Shown: piece by piece, positions 10,388 to 23,100 of the stretch
Numbering within the stretch: the first letter of the stretch is position 1
Layout of the letters: each line of letters starts with the position of its first letter
NCBI GenBank assembly: GCA_036852015.1
Contig: JAANDG010000140.1
Coordinates: forward strand, 214,677 to 278,676
Origin: Pelodera strongyloides
Taxonomy: Eukaryota > Nematoda > Chromadorea > Rhabditida > Rhabditidae
Direction of reading: 5' to 3'
Length of the DNA stretch: 64,000 nucleotides
Notes under the pieces: generated by a model
Seen by the model: only the letters and a program-made list of their open reading frames with translations
Told to the model about the DNA's origin: nothing
Database searches by the model: none
Translations under genes and position numbers: made by a program

Positions 10388-12305
10388 CTAACAGATCGAG
10401 CACGTGCATCCGCTTCCACTTGTTGGCTGTAATGTGAAGTTAAAATTAGCGAAAATAAGTTTTCCGTATGCACCAAATCTGGTAACGAACGGTTTTCGCT
10501 CATTGCAAAATGATGTTCGTCCGTCATCATATAGCCTGAAGTCTGAAGGGAAACTTCCTCAGTATAATGCATCTTAACCGATATGGCATGACTTCTACTG
10601 CGAAATAATTCAATTCCTTACCGTAATCTGCTCGCAAATCGCACCCCAAAACACGTTTTTCAGCACATTATCGTTCCATTGGCCTGCATAATTACCGTTC
10701 CATGTGTCGAAATAGAACTAAAATTGCAATTTTTTTTAAATATACGTAACTCTAATACAGTAGTTGATTGACCTCAAAAACTTGGCCAGCTGCAGAGCGC
10801 CAAGCAACCTTGTTTTGATTCATACACCTTTTTGAAAACAACTTCGTATTTCCCAAAAGGTGGACAAGAAACGCAAGAAAACCTAGGAATAGTGAACAGA
10901 GGGAGGAACAGCTCGCTAATTACAGACAAATTCATAAGTATGTACGTAGCATCATATTTACCTCTCCCCCACACTCGGGCATTCCCTTGTTACCGTTCGG
11001 TTCTCCTAGCGCCCAGTTACGGTACGGAGACTGAGATCTATGATACCAATTTCCACTTCCTGGTGTAATCGCCTCCACGTCATGCAGACCCATCCAGGCT
11101 TGCTAAATGAAAATAATTTGCATAAAAGTTGACTTGGAATGCGTACCTACGCCCTCCGCAGGATAGGGGTGCGCAGTGGATGCGCAGTGGGTGCGCAGTG
11201 GTTGCGCAGTGGGTGCGCAGTGGATGCGCAGTGGGTGCGCAGTGGGTGCGCAGTGGGTGCGCAGTGGGTGCGCAGTGGGTGCGCAGTGGGTGCGCTACAA
11301 ATCCACACCCGAAAATGTAACTCTAATTGACGGAACCTCTAAGCGGTATCGGGTAGGCTCTGCGGTGACGAGATCCCATATAAAATCTGCATGTGCATGC
11401 AATGGTGAAACTTCTGTGTTATAAAATGATAACAATTTGCTTTGTTCTCAAACTCACATGATAATGTCGTTCGCTGGAAAGAACTGTCGCCTTGTCTTTC
11501 TCCCGTTGATCGTACAACTGTTTGTTGTTTAAGAACAACCCTAAAAATGGAGTAGTGTCCACGCCCAAAGAAAACACACACTGCCCAATGGATACATATA
11601 CCGATGCGAATTTATGAGCTGAAAAACTCAAAGTAACAGTGAAAGACCTCTGGCTACATTTCTGTTGTTTTTCTGGTTTAGCAAAGCATGAAACCGCACC
11701 AAGCACGGCATCGTTCTCAGTTTGACATCTGATTGTAGCCAAATCAACGCCGCTCCCGAGCCTTTGACATGCCAGACGGGCATTTGTGAAGTTTGCCATC
11801 GCACGAATTACCTGGGAAATGTTTTTACTAAAATCAGCCTCACACTGTAAAGGGAAAATTTAAAGAACTGCTGCTTCTGCACATTGTTAGTGCTTTAATT
11901 TTAAAGAAAGGCGAATTTTAGTTTTTTTTACTCTTTTGATTCTAGGGGTTTTATCTTTCAATTAATTCAGCAGGTTTTTGTAACTATTGTCACGTAGTAC
12001 GTGCAAATAACTGCGCGACTTTTTATTCTAATTGTATACATTTGCATTATAACATAATGGAATTGGGCATTAGAACATACTGGAAACAGCTGTTTCGTCA
12101 TGGTTTAAAAAAACCGGCCGGTATATAACTTGAGATATATAACCAGGCTTGAGATCTTTGTTGAAAGTCTCGAAAGGTAACGTATTTAGTCAACCTTATA
12201 ACATGATCCCTGAACGTTCGTGAATCCATTCATGCACTGGCCTTGTGCACTGCTAATGAGGAAAAGTTGTAACAATGCAAGAAGTCCCAGTGAGAAGTAA
12301 ATCAT
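10388..12305 (-). CDS. C-type lectin-like secreted protein, gene C
   Basis: Six exons on minus: 12195-12305, 11700-11811, 11458-11540, 10962-11102, 10622-10717, 10388-10426, giving about 193 residues with consistent phase; four internal exons have exactly the lengths of gene B (112, 83, 141, 96). A signal peptide (MIYFSLGLLALLQLFLISSA) is followed by the domain: GQCMNGF, SCYK, IRCQTENDAV, an EPN motif (LGEPNG), WND (QWNDN) and AICEQ. The tail is short and cysteine-rich (GCTCSIC-stop). Intron 2 in this copy happens to read open, which is why a longer single ORF can be seen there; the paralogues show it is intron. An 11-bp tandem array sits in intron 3. Confidence 0.85.
11169..11295. repeat. 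11-bp tandem repeat (GTGCGCAGTGG), about 11 copies
   Basis: Perfect to near-perfect copies with only the first base varying (G, A or T). As 11 is not a multiple of three, all three forward frames stay open, giving spurious ORFs. It lies in intron 3 of lectin gene C. Confidence 0.95.
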
Positions 12306-13527
12306 CTAAAAGTGAGTCATCAAAGAGAGCGATATGGGTGATATTTCTGTGCAACGTATTATAAATACGAACATAGAATAACACTCGAGAGTTTACTGTA
12401 AATAGATAGTGTTTGATGCATTAAATAGTGCAACTTGTTCCCACAATAAATATTTATTTAACGACTTGAGTGCTTTCGTATGCTTTCTTAGAAGATCAAT
12501 GGAGGGACTGAATGAGTGGGCTATCCATAATAAACTAAAATGAAAAGAAGGTGGGAAGTGTGCTATGTGCAACCTTCATAGTCTTATGACTGATTATATT
12601 GGAACGTGAGTGTGAAGTTCTAGCTGGTTTCTTATTTCTCCCATGTCGTCCTAGCGAAAGCAAAAATTCAATTATGGTATATGGTATCCCCAGTCGGTGG
12701 TGAAGATCTGTGGGTGTGGTTTGCCTCCATCTCCTATTCCGACGTCTCGAGCTTATATTCAAATTTTAAATACAAAGCAACGCGGAAAAGGTGCGCAGCG
12801 ACAGTGGCGCACGGTGTGAAAAAATGTTGATAGACTGCATTGGTGAAACTCCGCGCCATCGCCGCGCACAAAATAAGAGGGGGGGGGGCCTAGAGGGGGT
12901 GAGCCGCGCCCCTGTTTTTGTGCGCGGAGTTTCACGTTGTAATTGTAAGAGGAAATGTGCGTGGCAGATGCGTCAAACGATGGACATATCTCGCGGGTGT
13001 GACGCAGCATAATGTACTACCCCGAAACGAAAAAGTGTTACAACAAATTCTACAGTTACCCGTCATGAAACTAATCTGCTGGTACCCGCAAACCCTCCCA
13101 AGTTCACACTTGAGCTGGTCAGGCCCACGAAAAATATACTTTGCTGAAGCTTTCGAATTTATCGTTTAATATTGCAATAATAATAAATGTAAAATTCATC
13201 AGCTACAAGTTCTCACTGACCCGCCAACTCTATTGTTTCTAATACGGTAGCACATGCGCATGCTGTTCAATGCTCGAAGTAATTTATTTCATGAAAGTAA
13301 CGAACCTCGTGAGATACAAAAACACATACAAAAACGTTGGGCGAGTAAAATAAAAACGTCAGAACAGTAATAAACGAGTAGCTAGAAACATGAATACATG
13401 CACAACAAACGGTACGTGAAAAGAAAGTGAAAGGAAGTCAATTGGAGAAAATACCATAAAATATAACGTGAACGACAATAAATCAAGCAACGAATATTAC
13501 TTCCATGTGTATTAATTACGGAACATA
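12306..13527. other. Lectin gene C upstream region and intergenic DNA to BTB-0
   Basis: The first 700 bases match the flank of the broken gene D. At 12843-12938 there is a GC-rich inverted repeat (GAAACTCCGCGC against GCGCGGAGTTTC) of the GCGCA-rich hairpin type seen elsewhere in the window. No coding exon seen. Confidence 0.5.
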
Positions 13528-14072
13528 TCACTTGAATAATTCGCGGTCGACTGTCACATTTCCGGGGTTGCTGGGACAAATCGCTTCATAATGTGCTAGA
13601 CACAGAGTTTGACGGCACTTCTTGCATTGGAAAATGCCCTGTAAAAATGGGGTTATTTTTAGTGGCTAGTTTATTTATCTTTTCTTTGATTTTCCATTTA
13701 CAGTATTATCACCTTTTACTGAAACAAAACTTGCAACTGGAAATAAATTATTGTTATATACTTGCTTCCTCAGCACCACCTACTTTCCTCTGCAAGGCAC
13801 GTCGGGCAAGAGACGCCACCCCCTCTGTTAATCTCCGACCCAATGCGCGCCCAAATTGTGGCTTTCGACCCCACCGCCGACGCTAAATATGGCTGAAATT
13901 TGCAGTGCCGACCCTTTAGCAGTACAAATAGTGTAGCAGTACAGTAGACAGCAGCAGCGAACGCATGCCAGCCAAACTGACCCAAGTCTGACCCAGGTCC
14001 GACCCAACTGGCGCGCTTGCAGCCCTTCCGCATGCACATCGCATTTTTCACGATGATTTTTTCAAATTTTTT

Positions 14073-14122
<50 letters not shown>

Positions 14123-17100
14123 CCTTTATTATTTCCTCTATTAACTTATTGCTATCACAGGTACCATTGCTTCACTTACTGGTGCGCGTTCAAGCAAGCA
14201 AACAAACGGAAGGAAACACGATAAAGTAAGTTTATGATGTCGTAAGAATAGGGTTCCCATCGGTCAGATAGACTCAGCCGTAGAAGTATATGTTACTAAT
14301 AGTTTGTAATCTTCGCAGAATGACGCAGAAGTATTATACTTTCATTTACTATTTAATTTAATACATTTAGACACTGGTGGCCAGCTCCATGGAAGTTCAC
14401 AACATCAAAGATGCATTCTGCTGCCTGATACTAATACTAATACTGGAAGATTCGCTAAAACACCGTCAAATTTGAATGTTTAGTCATATACTGTGTATGT
14501 ATTATTCGCAATAAACATTTCCTCCCGTTATGTAGTGTAATTTATGGGCTACGCTTCTGTACAAATTACGGTGGTGCCGACTCCAAACCGTGGTGGGGCC
14601 GACCCAACTCCGACTCCAAACAGTGGTTTTGCCGATCCAACTCCCACGCCTTTTTCAAATTTTTCGACCCGGGGCGGAAACTAGGACCGCCCAGAGTCGG
14701 ACTTCGCTTTAGTTGGGTCGGCACTTTGGGTCGGAGAGGAACAAATGGGCAACCATGCAGATACCCCGACGGCACAATGTACAATGTACTTTCGTATTTT
14801 AAAGGAAACGTCAACGCAGATTCATGGATACTGTATCGTATCACGCGCTCTCAAAAATTTAGATGAAACCCGCGTCAGCACAGGTGCGTCTTCTGCGTGA
14901 ATCTAGTTTCTGTCTGTCGGCTCCCTCATTTTTTATACGCTGTCTACTGCGCGCGATTAAAAAAAAAAACTTTTTTTGCAACTCGTCAACAAAGAACTTT
15001 TTTGCCTCAGAAATCCAAAAAATTGAGCAAAACCCGAAATCCCATAGTGAAGGCATTTTTGAAGGGGTTTGAAATTGTTTTTCTTTTTATCTAAAAGTTT
15101 TGCTTACTTTTGTCTTCACTTTCCTTACCTAAAAAAAATAAGCTTTTTTTTAGCCCAAGATGCAAAACCGGGTTACCGGGTTACCTTTAAAGAGAAATAC
15201 GGCCGGTTTTTGAAATGCATCGTGGACAACTGAATTCTTACGTAGTTATCCTAATTTGCTCGAATTTAGCCCGAGTTTTTATTCTAATATGTGTCCATTT
15301 GCATAACCTGCATAATATGCTGGTCTACTCGATGTGTTTAAAAAAACCGGGCAATATTTCGCTTTAAATGGACGGGTCAATCAAAATAAACCTATATTTA
15401 GCATTTCTTCATTGTTTTTACAAAGTGATGACTATAATATATGCACTGCTAAGTTTCAGCCAGATTTATCCCGCTGAAAATTTTCGGTGTCGATAATCGG
15501 AAAAGCATACCGTAGACGAACAACAACTGCTCCATTATTATCTTGTTGCGTGTCCCGGGGGAATATGGCTAAATAGACAGATACTCTCCCGTGTCCCAAT
15601 CAGAGCGAGGTATCCTCGGGAAACACGGTAAGAAAATAAGGGTGCAATTGTTGTTCGTTTACGGTATACTACGTTCTTGAGCGCCCGCACGCGCAACCAC
15701 CTCCAGCCCCAAAAGGCTGTGCGCGCGTGGTTTTCCGCGTAAAAGGAGGTGCACGCACTGTTTTCCGCTAATTCCGAGACCGGGGGAAGGGTCCCGCGCG
15801 GAATACGCAGCGGAGTTCTCTGTAGCGCGTCGCGGTCTTTCAATACTAGTATCGATCTAGCAAACGTACTAATTTGCTCACAGGCGCAGTGATATTCAGT
15901 TTTCGTGTTTCACTCCGTGTGCCTAAATGGCCGAGTGGTCTAAGGCGCTGGTTACAGGGTAAATTCCTGAGTGAATTTGCAGGTTCGATCCCACTTGGGT
16001 ACATTTGTCTTGCGAAAGTTTGGGTGTTAAATAAGTTTATGTGATACGTTCTGGCAGTGCACAATCGGTATTTCTTTTGCTTTCCAGTGAGCTAAGCGCG
16101 CGGACGCGCGCACTGCTTGTCCCCGGTGCACACCTGCGACACTGCACCGCGCGGTAAAACGTGCGCGCGTCCGGGCGCTCAGCGACCAGAGTAGTTCTCC
16201 GATTAACGACACCGAAAAATTTCAGTAGGATACATTTGACTGAAATTTGGTATATTATGATAATCACCCCTTATAAAAAGTACGAAAGAATGCTAAATAT
16301 AGGTTTATTTTGATGAGCCGGTCCCTACAAGTAAATTCTTTATTCAAGGAAGGTACACGTCTCCCGCGGACAGTGAATAAAAAACAACCAACCGAGCGCA
16401 CTACATTCAGGCATTGCCCACAGCTACGACGATTAGGAAGATACTGATCCACTTCATGACACTGAGTCTTGAGTAGAACAGCGTTCTTGTCGGACACCTC
16501 AATAATCGCCTTCAGGTATTTGGGGTCCTTAATCTGGAATTTAAATTCTACAATTTCATCTTCAACATACGCACGAACGCACATACATGTACCGACACAC
16601 ACACGTACACTCACCTCTCCCAATGGTCACTTGTATTATATTCCCATTTCCCATTAAAGGGATCGGGTCACTACAAATCACCCCTTTGTTTATTTTTGTA
16701 TGTGTAGTTCACCAAACAAAAATCACAATCAGCACAAAAAGTTTCCCAGAGATCCCAGAGTTTGTAGTCTGCTGATATTGGATAGACTTGATATGAATCC
16801 CCGTTCTATTCCACAGCTGGTGCACAGTAGCGGCAGGAAAAGAGCACTATAGGCTGAGAGAGCCAACGACTGATAAAGATCTCTGGACGGTGAGCGCCCA
16901 CACGCGCGGACCTCTAGATCCCATGCGCGCGCTCGGTTTCGACCGCAGGCAGTGTCGCAGGTGTGCCCGAAGGTGTGCGCGCGTGCGGGCGCTTACGTTC
17001 CAAATAGTGTAGCAAATACGGTATACCCCACCCTATAGTAACGAATGCAAACAATAGAACGCTCCACAAATAAAACATACTCATTAATTATTTATTTTAA

Positions 17101-20100
17101 AGGCAGCAACAAAAAACAATATTAAAAATAACTAAAAAAAATTGTACGGCTTTTGTCAAAGGTAAACCTAGCTGAGGTTGGTAAGAGTGAAAAACGGAAA
17201 CGAAAAGTTTAGCCTATCAAATATAAAGTTAACTTGAAAAAATAGGGCGAGAATGGTTAAGGACTAATGAAGGGGCACTAAGTGGGAATAACTAGCATAA
17301 ATCTTAGATATAAGATACTACACCGACTAAATGACATTGATTAATCCAACAACCTCAGTGTAAAACGAACTATTTAAAATTATAGACTAGTCTAGCATGC
17401 ATAGACACTATTAATTAACAAACTAACATTCACAGTAACCATAATTCAAAACAGCAAAACAAGTGGACATTACACCAGGAGATATATACCGTTAATTTAC
17501 TTGAGCAGAGCTTCATCAAACCAAACACTTAATAGCTCTGGTAATCTAGTACCCTACAAACAACATTAATAAATATACCAAGGGTTCTAATCATGCACTT
17601 CACTTAGCTCCAGCTCCAAATTCCAAACACGTATCCAACGAGCAATTTCGCATTTCCCTTCATTTGCATCTAAGATAACCGAACGAGTAACCTGGAAATT
17701 CGAAACTTCAAAGGTACTGCGGTACTGGCATGATATGATTACATTTACATGCTACGAGATACATATAAAACAACAAACAGTAAAGAGTGTAAGTTTTCCA
17801 TCTTCTGAACCAAACTATGTACCTTACGACTTACGATAATGTGTTCTCAACTTCCTACTCCCATTAATAATTAATATATACTGCAACAGAAGTTATGCTA
17901 CCAACCGACAGTATAGGAATGTGTTGTATCCGCATCTTCAGCCCGTCGATTCCTACTTCCAAGCACAAAACATCCTTATGTAGAGAAAATGAGAACCTAA
18001 AATTGCAAATCAAAATTTAGAAGGAACACAAATGATCGGGTTAGAATTTAATAAATAGAGACTGGAATTGCTACTCTACTCAAGGTTCCACCCATGTATC
18101 TTAAAAGCCACTAAACATGCTCCACACAGATTTTCACACTCGTACCGGAGTAAACCAGCGAACAGAGCTGAGAATCAACATTTCATTTAAAAGGCTATAA
18201 TACTAGTACAAACCGTATATTCAAGGGGATGAGGCTTCTTCCACCAAAGTTGATAATCGAATTTGATCAGACCCGAATCAGAATCAGAGAAAGAATATCC
18301 GAATTATTATTATTCTGAAAAGCAAAATCGGTGTGTCATGCGTACAAAAAAGCAGTTAAATACGCAAGGATTCAGTTGTCTGCGAGGCGTTTCAAAAACC
18401 GACCGGTATTTCGCTTTAATGTTATAGGCGGTAGGCGTAGGATGACGCAAATATTGAGCTCACACAATACGTCAAGTTATATTTTAAAACTTCAGAAAAT
18501 AAAAAACTAACCTTTAAGGCTAGGCAAGGTGTTCGTTTTGACGTTTGTCTTATTTCTTCCTTCTCCACTTCTCCTTGTTTGGTCCACATTTGTTGGGCAT
18601 TCTGAATTCCCACTTTCAGATCGTTTCCGGGAAACACGAAAAACCCTGAAACAAAAGCGTTAACAGACCATCATTATTAATTAGAAAGAAACAACTACAA
18701 CAAATACGGTACGTGAAAGAAAACGAAACTCCTTGCACTGTTGCACTTCAAAAATGAGGAGCCTTAGGTAGCTTTGAGGACCTTTTCCGTGCAAAAGATC
18801 CTAAAGTATACACATTAATCATCGTAAATATTAGCTGTCAGTAAAATTCACTATACCTGTGGAGAGGAATGGGAGGAAAACCTTTTAGGCTTTTAGGAAA
18901 CATAACAAAACGTAAGCTTAAGTAAACTTACCGCAAGTAGCAAGCTTCATGAATAGTGAAGAAAATATGGTGTAATCGAATTCCTAAAAATGGTTGAATT
19001 CGAATTATGACTGTAAAGGCAGAAGAGCATATCGCAATATTCGTTCAAAATTAAGAAATCTCCTACCTGCAATTCACTCGTCAAAGTTCTCGGTGTCTTG
19101 TCATTCAATTGGCGCTAAAAATAAAAGTGACGATATGAATGTGTTAGCTAATAATAGGAAAAAGTGGTACTGATTGTACTTTACGAATAAAGCAAAAGGT
19201 GAGAGAAAGAGAGGGTCACACTCACAGAGACAAATTCTCCAACCCTGGGAGGTTCTCGCTGTTCGTGCATACGGCCACAAGTAGACCTGGACCTAGGAAA
19301 CCACTGTAAATTCCAGTTTACAGTTGAGTATCACAGTGACAATCACGAATAAATGACTGAATCCCATGGACAAACGCACCAAATGTTAAAGCAGAACCAA
19401 CCTTCAAATCCGACACAACCGCATCCGGGATTGCCGGGATGCCGGGTGCGTGTAGAAAACCCTATCAGTTCAACGGGCATAGTTGTTGAATGAATTGGAA
19501 ATATAGCAAAAGAATTGGCGAAACAACCTAAACCAAACCAGTTGATTGATGCACTACGAAAACGGACACGAAAACGATGCTAGTGAAAGACAGAAAACCA
19601 CTCTCGAGTAATAACGTATGTAACAACATCGGGAATAATAACAAAAAGCAACATTTTAGTAACTTTATTTATTTAAAGCGGAACGATGCATCACACCCGA
19701 TGATCCATCGAAAAGTTCCCAAAACCGCGGTTGCTTTGTGAAAAATTCACCGCTGAATTTTCATGGTTGCGTTGCGCCCGTTCCCGAACGCGGGACCGCA
19801 CGCCGGCAGTGCCTTTTCGTCCTGAGGTAGTGCGCGCACACGACTTTTGGGCTGAGAGTGGGCGCGCGTGACGGCGTTGAAGAACGTAGATGTTGAGATA
19901 ACAACAAAGTTAGAGAGCGATTTCTTTCCCTACCTATCCTTGCCTTTAGCGTTATTCTCCTGCCGGCTACTGTGCACCAGCTGTCGAATAGAACGGGGGT
20001 TCATATCAAGTCTATCCAATTTCTGCAGACTACAAACTCTGGGATCCTTAATTTAGAAACTTTATGTGCTAATTGTGATTTTTATTCGGTGAACTACACA

Positions 20101-23100
20101 TACAAAAATAAACAAGGGGTGATTTGTAGTGACCCAGACCATCCTTACCTTTTCCCAAATGTCGATCCTACTAAGTTGAGAAATTTGCTCGATAGCGAGG
20201 CGATCGGCTATATCCAACTTGACTTCGTGGTAGTCTCTGAATTACTTATTTGTTCAAAGGAATATTAGCAGGGTTGATTGTGAGTTAACACTGAGAACTG
20301 CTTAGATGCACGAAGAATTTCCAAGGCCTACTTACTTATGTCCATCATCAATAAGGAACTGAAGCAAAGTGCACAGCCAAGTCAACAACACGCTATCGGT
20401 ACCATACCAAAACGTAGATTTCGAGCAGACTCGTTTCCCTAAAAACATGAACAAACTGATTTTTCATAGTATATTTTATACGTCAACCGTTTCGATGAAT
20501 TCGTCAGCATGCACTTCCTCTTCCTCCTCCTCCTCTATCTCTCTCTCTCTCCCACTCTCTCTCTCTCTATCTCACGCTCCTCTGTGCGACATTAAAGGGA
20601 GAGGCTCACGAGAAAGTTTTCTCACCTTGATTGTACAGTATGAGTATGTCCGGAATTTCATTGAAAACCGCATTGCTTGAAGCCTAGAACTCGCAGAGTT
20701 ATTTACCGGCAAACGGTTCGGCCAGGTACCGTAGTCAGCAAAGTCAAAATTCGTTTGTACGGTTTATAGCCGTTCATTTGCATTATTTCTCTACATAATA
20801 ATGGTCAAGCGAATAAAGATAATTCCTACGATTATAAAGAGGCGTTTCCAATACAGTAATGACCCAAAAGCGCGGAACAATTGATTCTGACTACGGTACC
20901 TGGCCGAACTAAACAGTAAAAATGTGGTTTTCGCCGTAATGTTTCTGAAATACTGGACTTTCTGTTCAAATAAATTGAGGACAACATTTTTCTCGTGGGT
21001 CTCTCCCTTTAAAACGTGTGTCATAAAGGGGTCCCGGCATTTATGCTCCGAAAAGAGAGTTATCAATATAAGTTATTCAATAAGATGCAAATCCTAGTGA
21101 ACCTATTCTTATCCCTTTAAAGATTCGGAATCCAAACGGTACTCCGCTCAAGTGTGCGCAACACTATTTTGGAACTGATAACAAAGTGGCGCGTGCCCTG
21201 ATGTTCGACTTAATTTTTGGAGAATTTTAGTTCTGACTCCCGCATCTCAACGCGTCGAAATATTAATAGGTAAGCATGAACGAGAGCAACTCTGACGTTA
21301 ATTCATTGTGTTTATATAATATAGCAAGTAAATACCCACCTATATGAATCAGCTTTTTCTATACTCCAAACCAAAAGCAACTTACTAATATAGTCCACAC
21401 ACAGTTTACGAAGGCCTGCCATGTCGTACAAATGGGCCATGCGAAGAAGCTCAAAAATACCGCCGTCTGCAAAATCCTAATGTTCACATTTTCAACAAGT
21501 TGAAAATCTCACTCGTAGGGTCACTAAGATCCTGAATTTGTGAAAAAAGTGTGTTACCCAAACAAGGTTCCAATACGGCATCAATTACAATTGCCCTCTT
21601 TGTCAGGACTAGACATGGAGAAAATCCAGATATCTACATCTACCTTCTACCATCATATAATTGAGTGCGTGATTTGGAACGATAATTGCCACAAGTTTTT
21701 GTTTCACAGTAAACAAAAATAAGAAAAAATTGTTGTGCCCCTCTGTTTTCCTAGTTGCACGACAGTTCCTAAACAAATTACAAAACTACACTCTATCTAG
21801 TTGACACTACCTGATATTTCCCTCGGTACTGGATAGCCCATTCCTATGGTGGAAAAGAGGAGATTGAGAGAATCCACAGTTTCATTCTGAAAATGTACAA
21901 CAAAAACTCACGCTAAATAACGCTTATCACACATTATGCTAAAGATGGATAATTGTTATGCTCATTGCATGTCGTGAAAGTGAATTAGAACACCTTAAAT
22001 TAAAAACCAAAATTTTTAACCTTTAAAGCGAAATACCGGCCGGTTTTTGAAACGCATCTCAAGTACTTGCATTCCTATGCATTTATGCAACGTGGGGTCA
22101 ATTGGAGTCTAGATTTTATTCTAATTTTTGCTTATTTGTATACGTTGAATAAGAAAGCAGGTGTACGCAATGCGTTTCAAAACCGGCCCGTATTTCGCTT
22201 TAACCATACACATAACACCATGATGATGACCCATTTTGCTTTACATTTTCAATATTTTTTACTTTTAATATTACCGCTTAGAATACTATTACGTTTCTTG
22301 TTACTTTAAGGTGGAAACATTGGCTCTGACGATGGTACAAATCCCATGGAAATCTAGGCGTCCCATGAGCGAGTCAACCGTCACATGAGAAGGACAGAAA
22401 TATTACAGACATCGTAATATGGAATAAATTAAGATAAGTAAAAAATATTGAACATGAAAAGCAAAATGGGTCATCATCGTGGTGTTATGTAAACGAAAAC
22501 TATTCTGTTACTCAACAATAACTTATTGAAATTAAACGAACTCGGTCCGAGCTTTAATTAAACTAACCGGAAGCTGAGCCTCTTGATCGCTTGCTTCTTT
22601 GAAATCGCCAAAGAACATTTTCTCGAATACCGGCGACTGATCCGCCAGAAGGTAGTGGTTGACATAGAAAGTGTGTCCTATAAAAGTTGATTGAAGCATA
22701 CAGCATTCTAATAACTTTTTGAGGTTAGTCCCTTAAAACTCGCGGAATTATTTCCGAGTTACCGGTGTCGATGTCAAACACGTTTTTCATACGTAGGTTT
22801 ATTACACGCTGCTTATTAGAAAGTCCGGAACTTCAGAAAGATGATCGTGAAAGCATTCAATTACGTTTCCACAAGAAATCGCAGAGTTATACCCCAGAGC
22901 GGTTACACCAGCTACCGTAGTTTGGAGGGGGTAAATACGTTCTTATCCAGTTGCTTGTTTCTGTTTACTAAAACCTAGAGTCTCATCACATCAGTGCTCA
23001 TCTATGTGATGATCAGTCTTAATCTGTTAACTATGGAGTCCTACAATGTACGAAAACAACGTAAAAAATGATTCTGTACGACATCTTGTAGACGACAACA

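Noticed and set aside
11129..11424. Three overlapping ORFs with repeated AQWVRSGCAVG
   Set aside because: Product of the 11-bp tandem array; the region is an intron of lectin gene C.
14017..14229. ORF with a long phenylalanine run
   Set aside because: Translation of the poly-T tract in BTB-0 intron 7.
16654..20148. BTB-0 exons 1-6 spliced to the nested exons as one chimeric gene
   Set aside because: The phases would allow it, but the true BTB exons 7 and 8 were found beyond the unit (16,393-16,533 and 13,528-13,638), so the simpler model is an insertion in intron 6. Alternative splicing into the unit remains possible.
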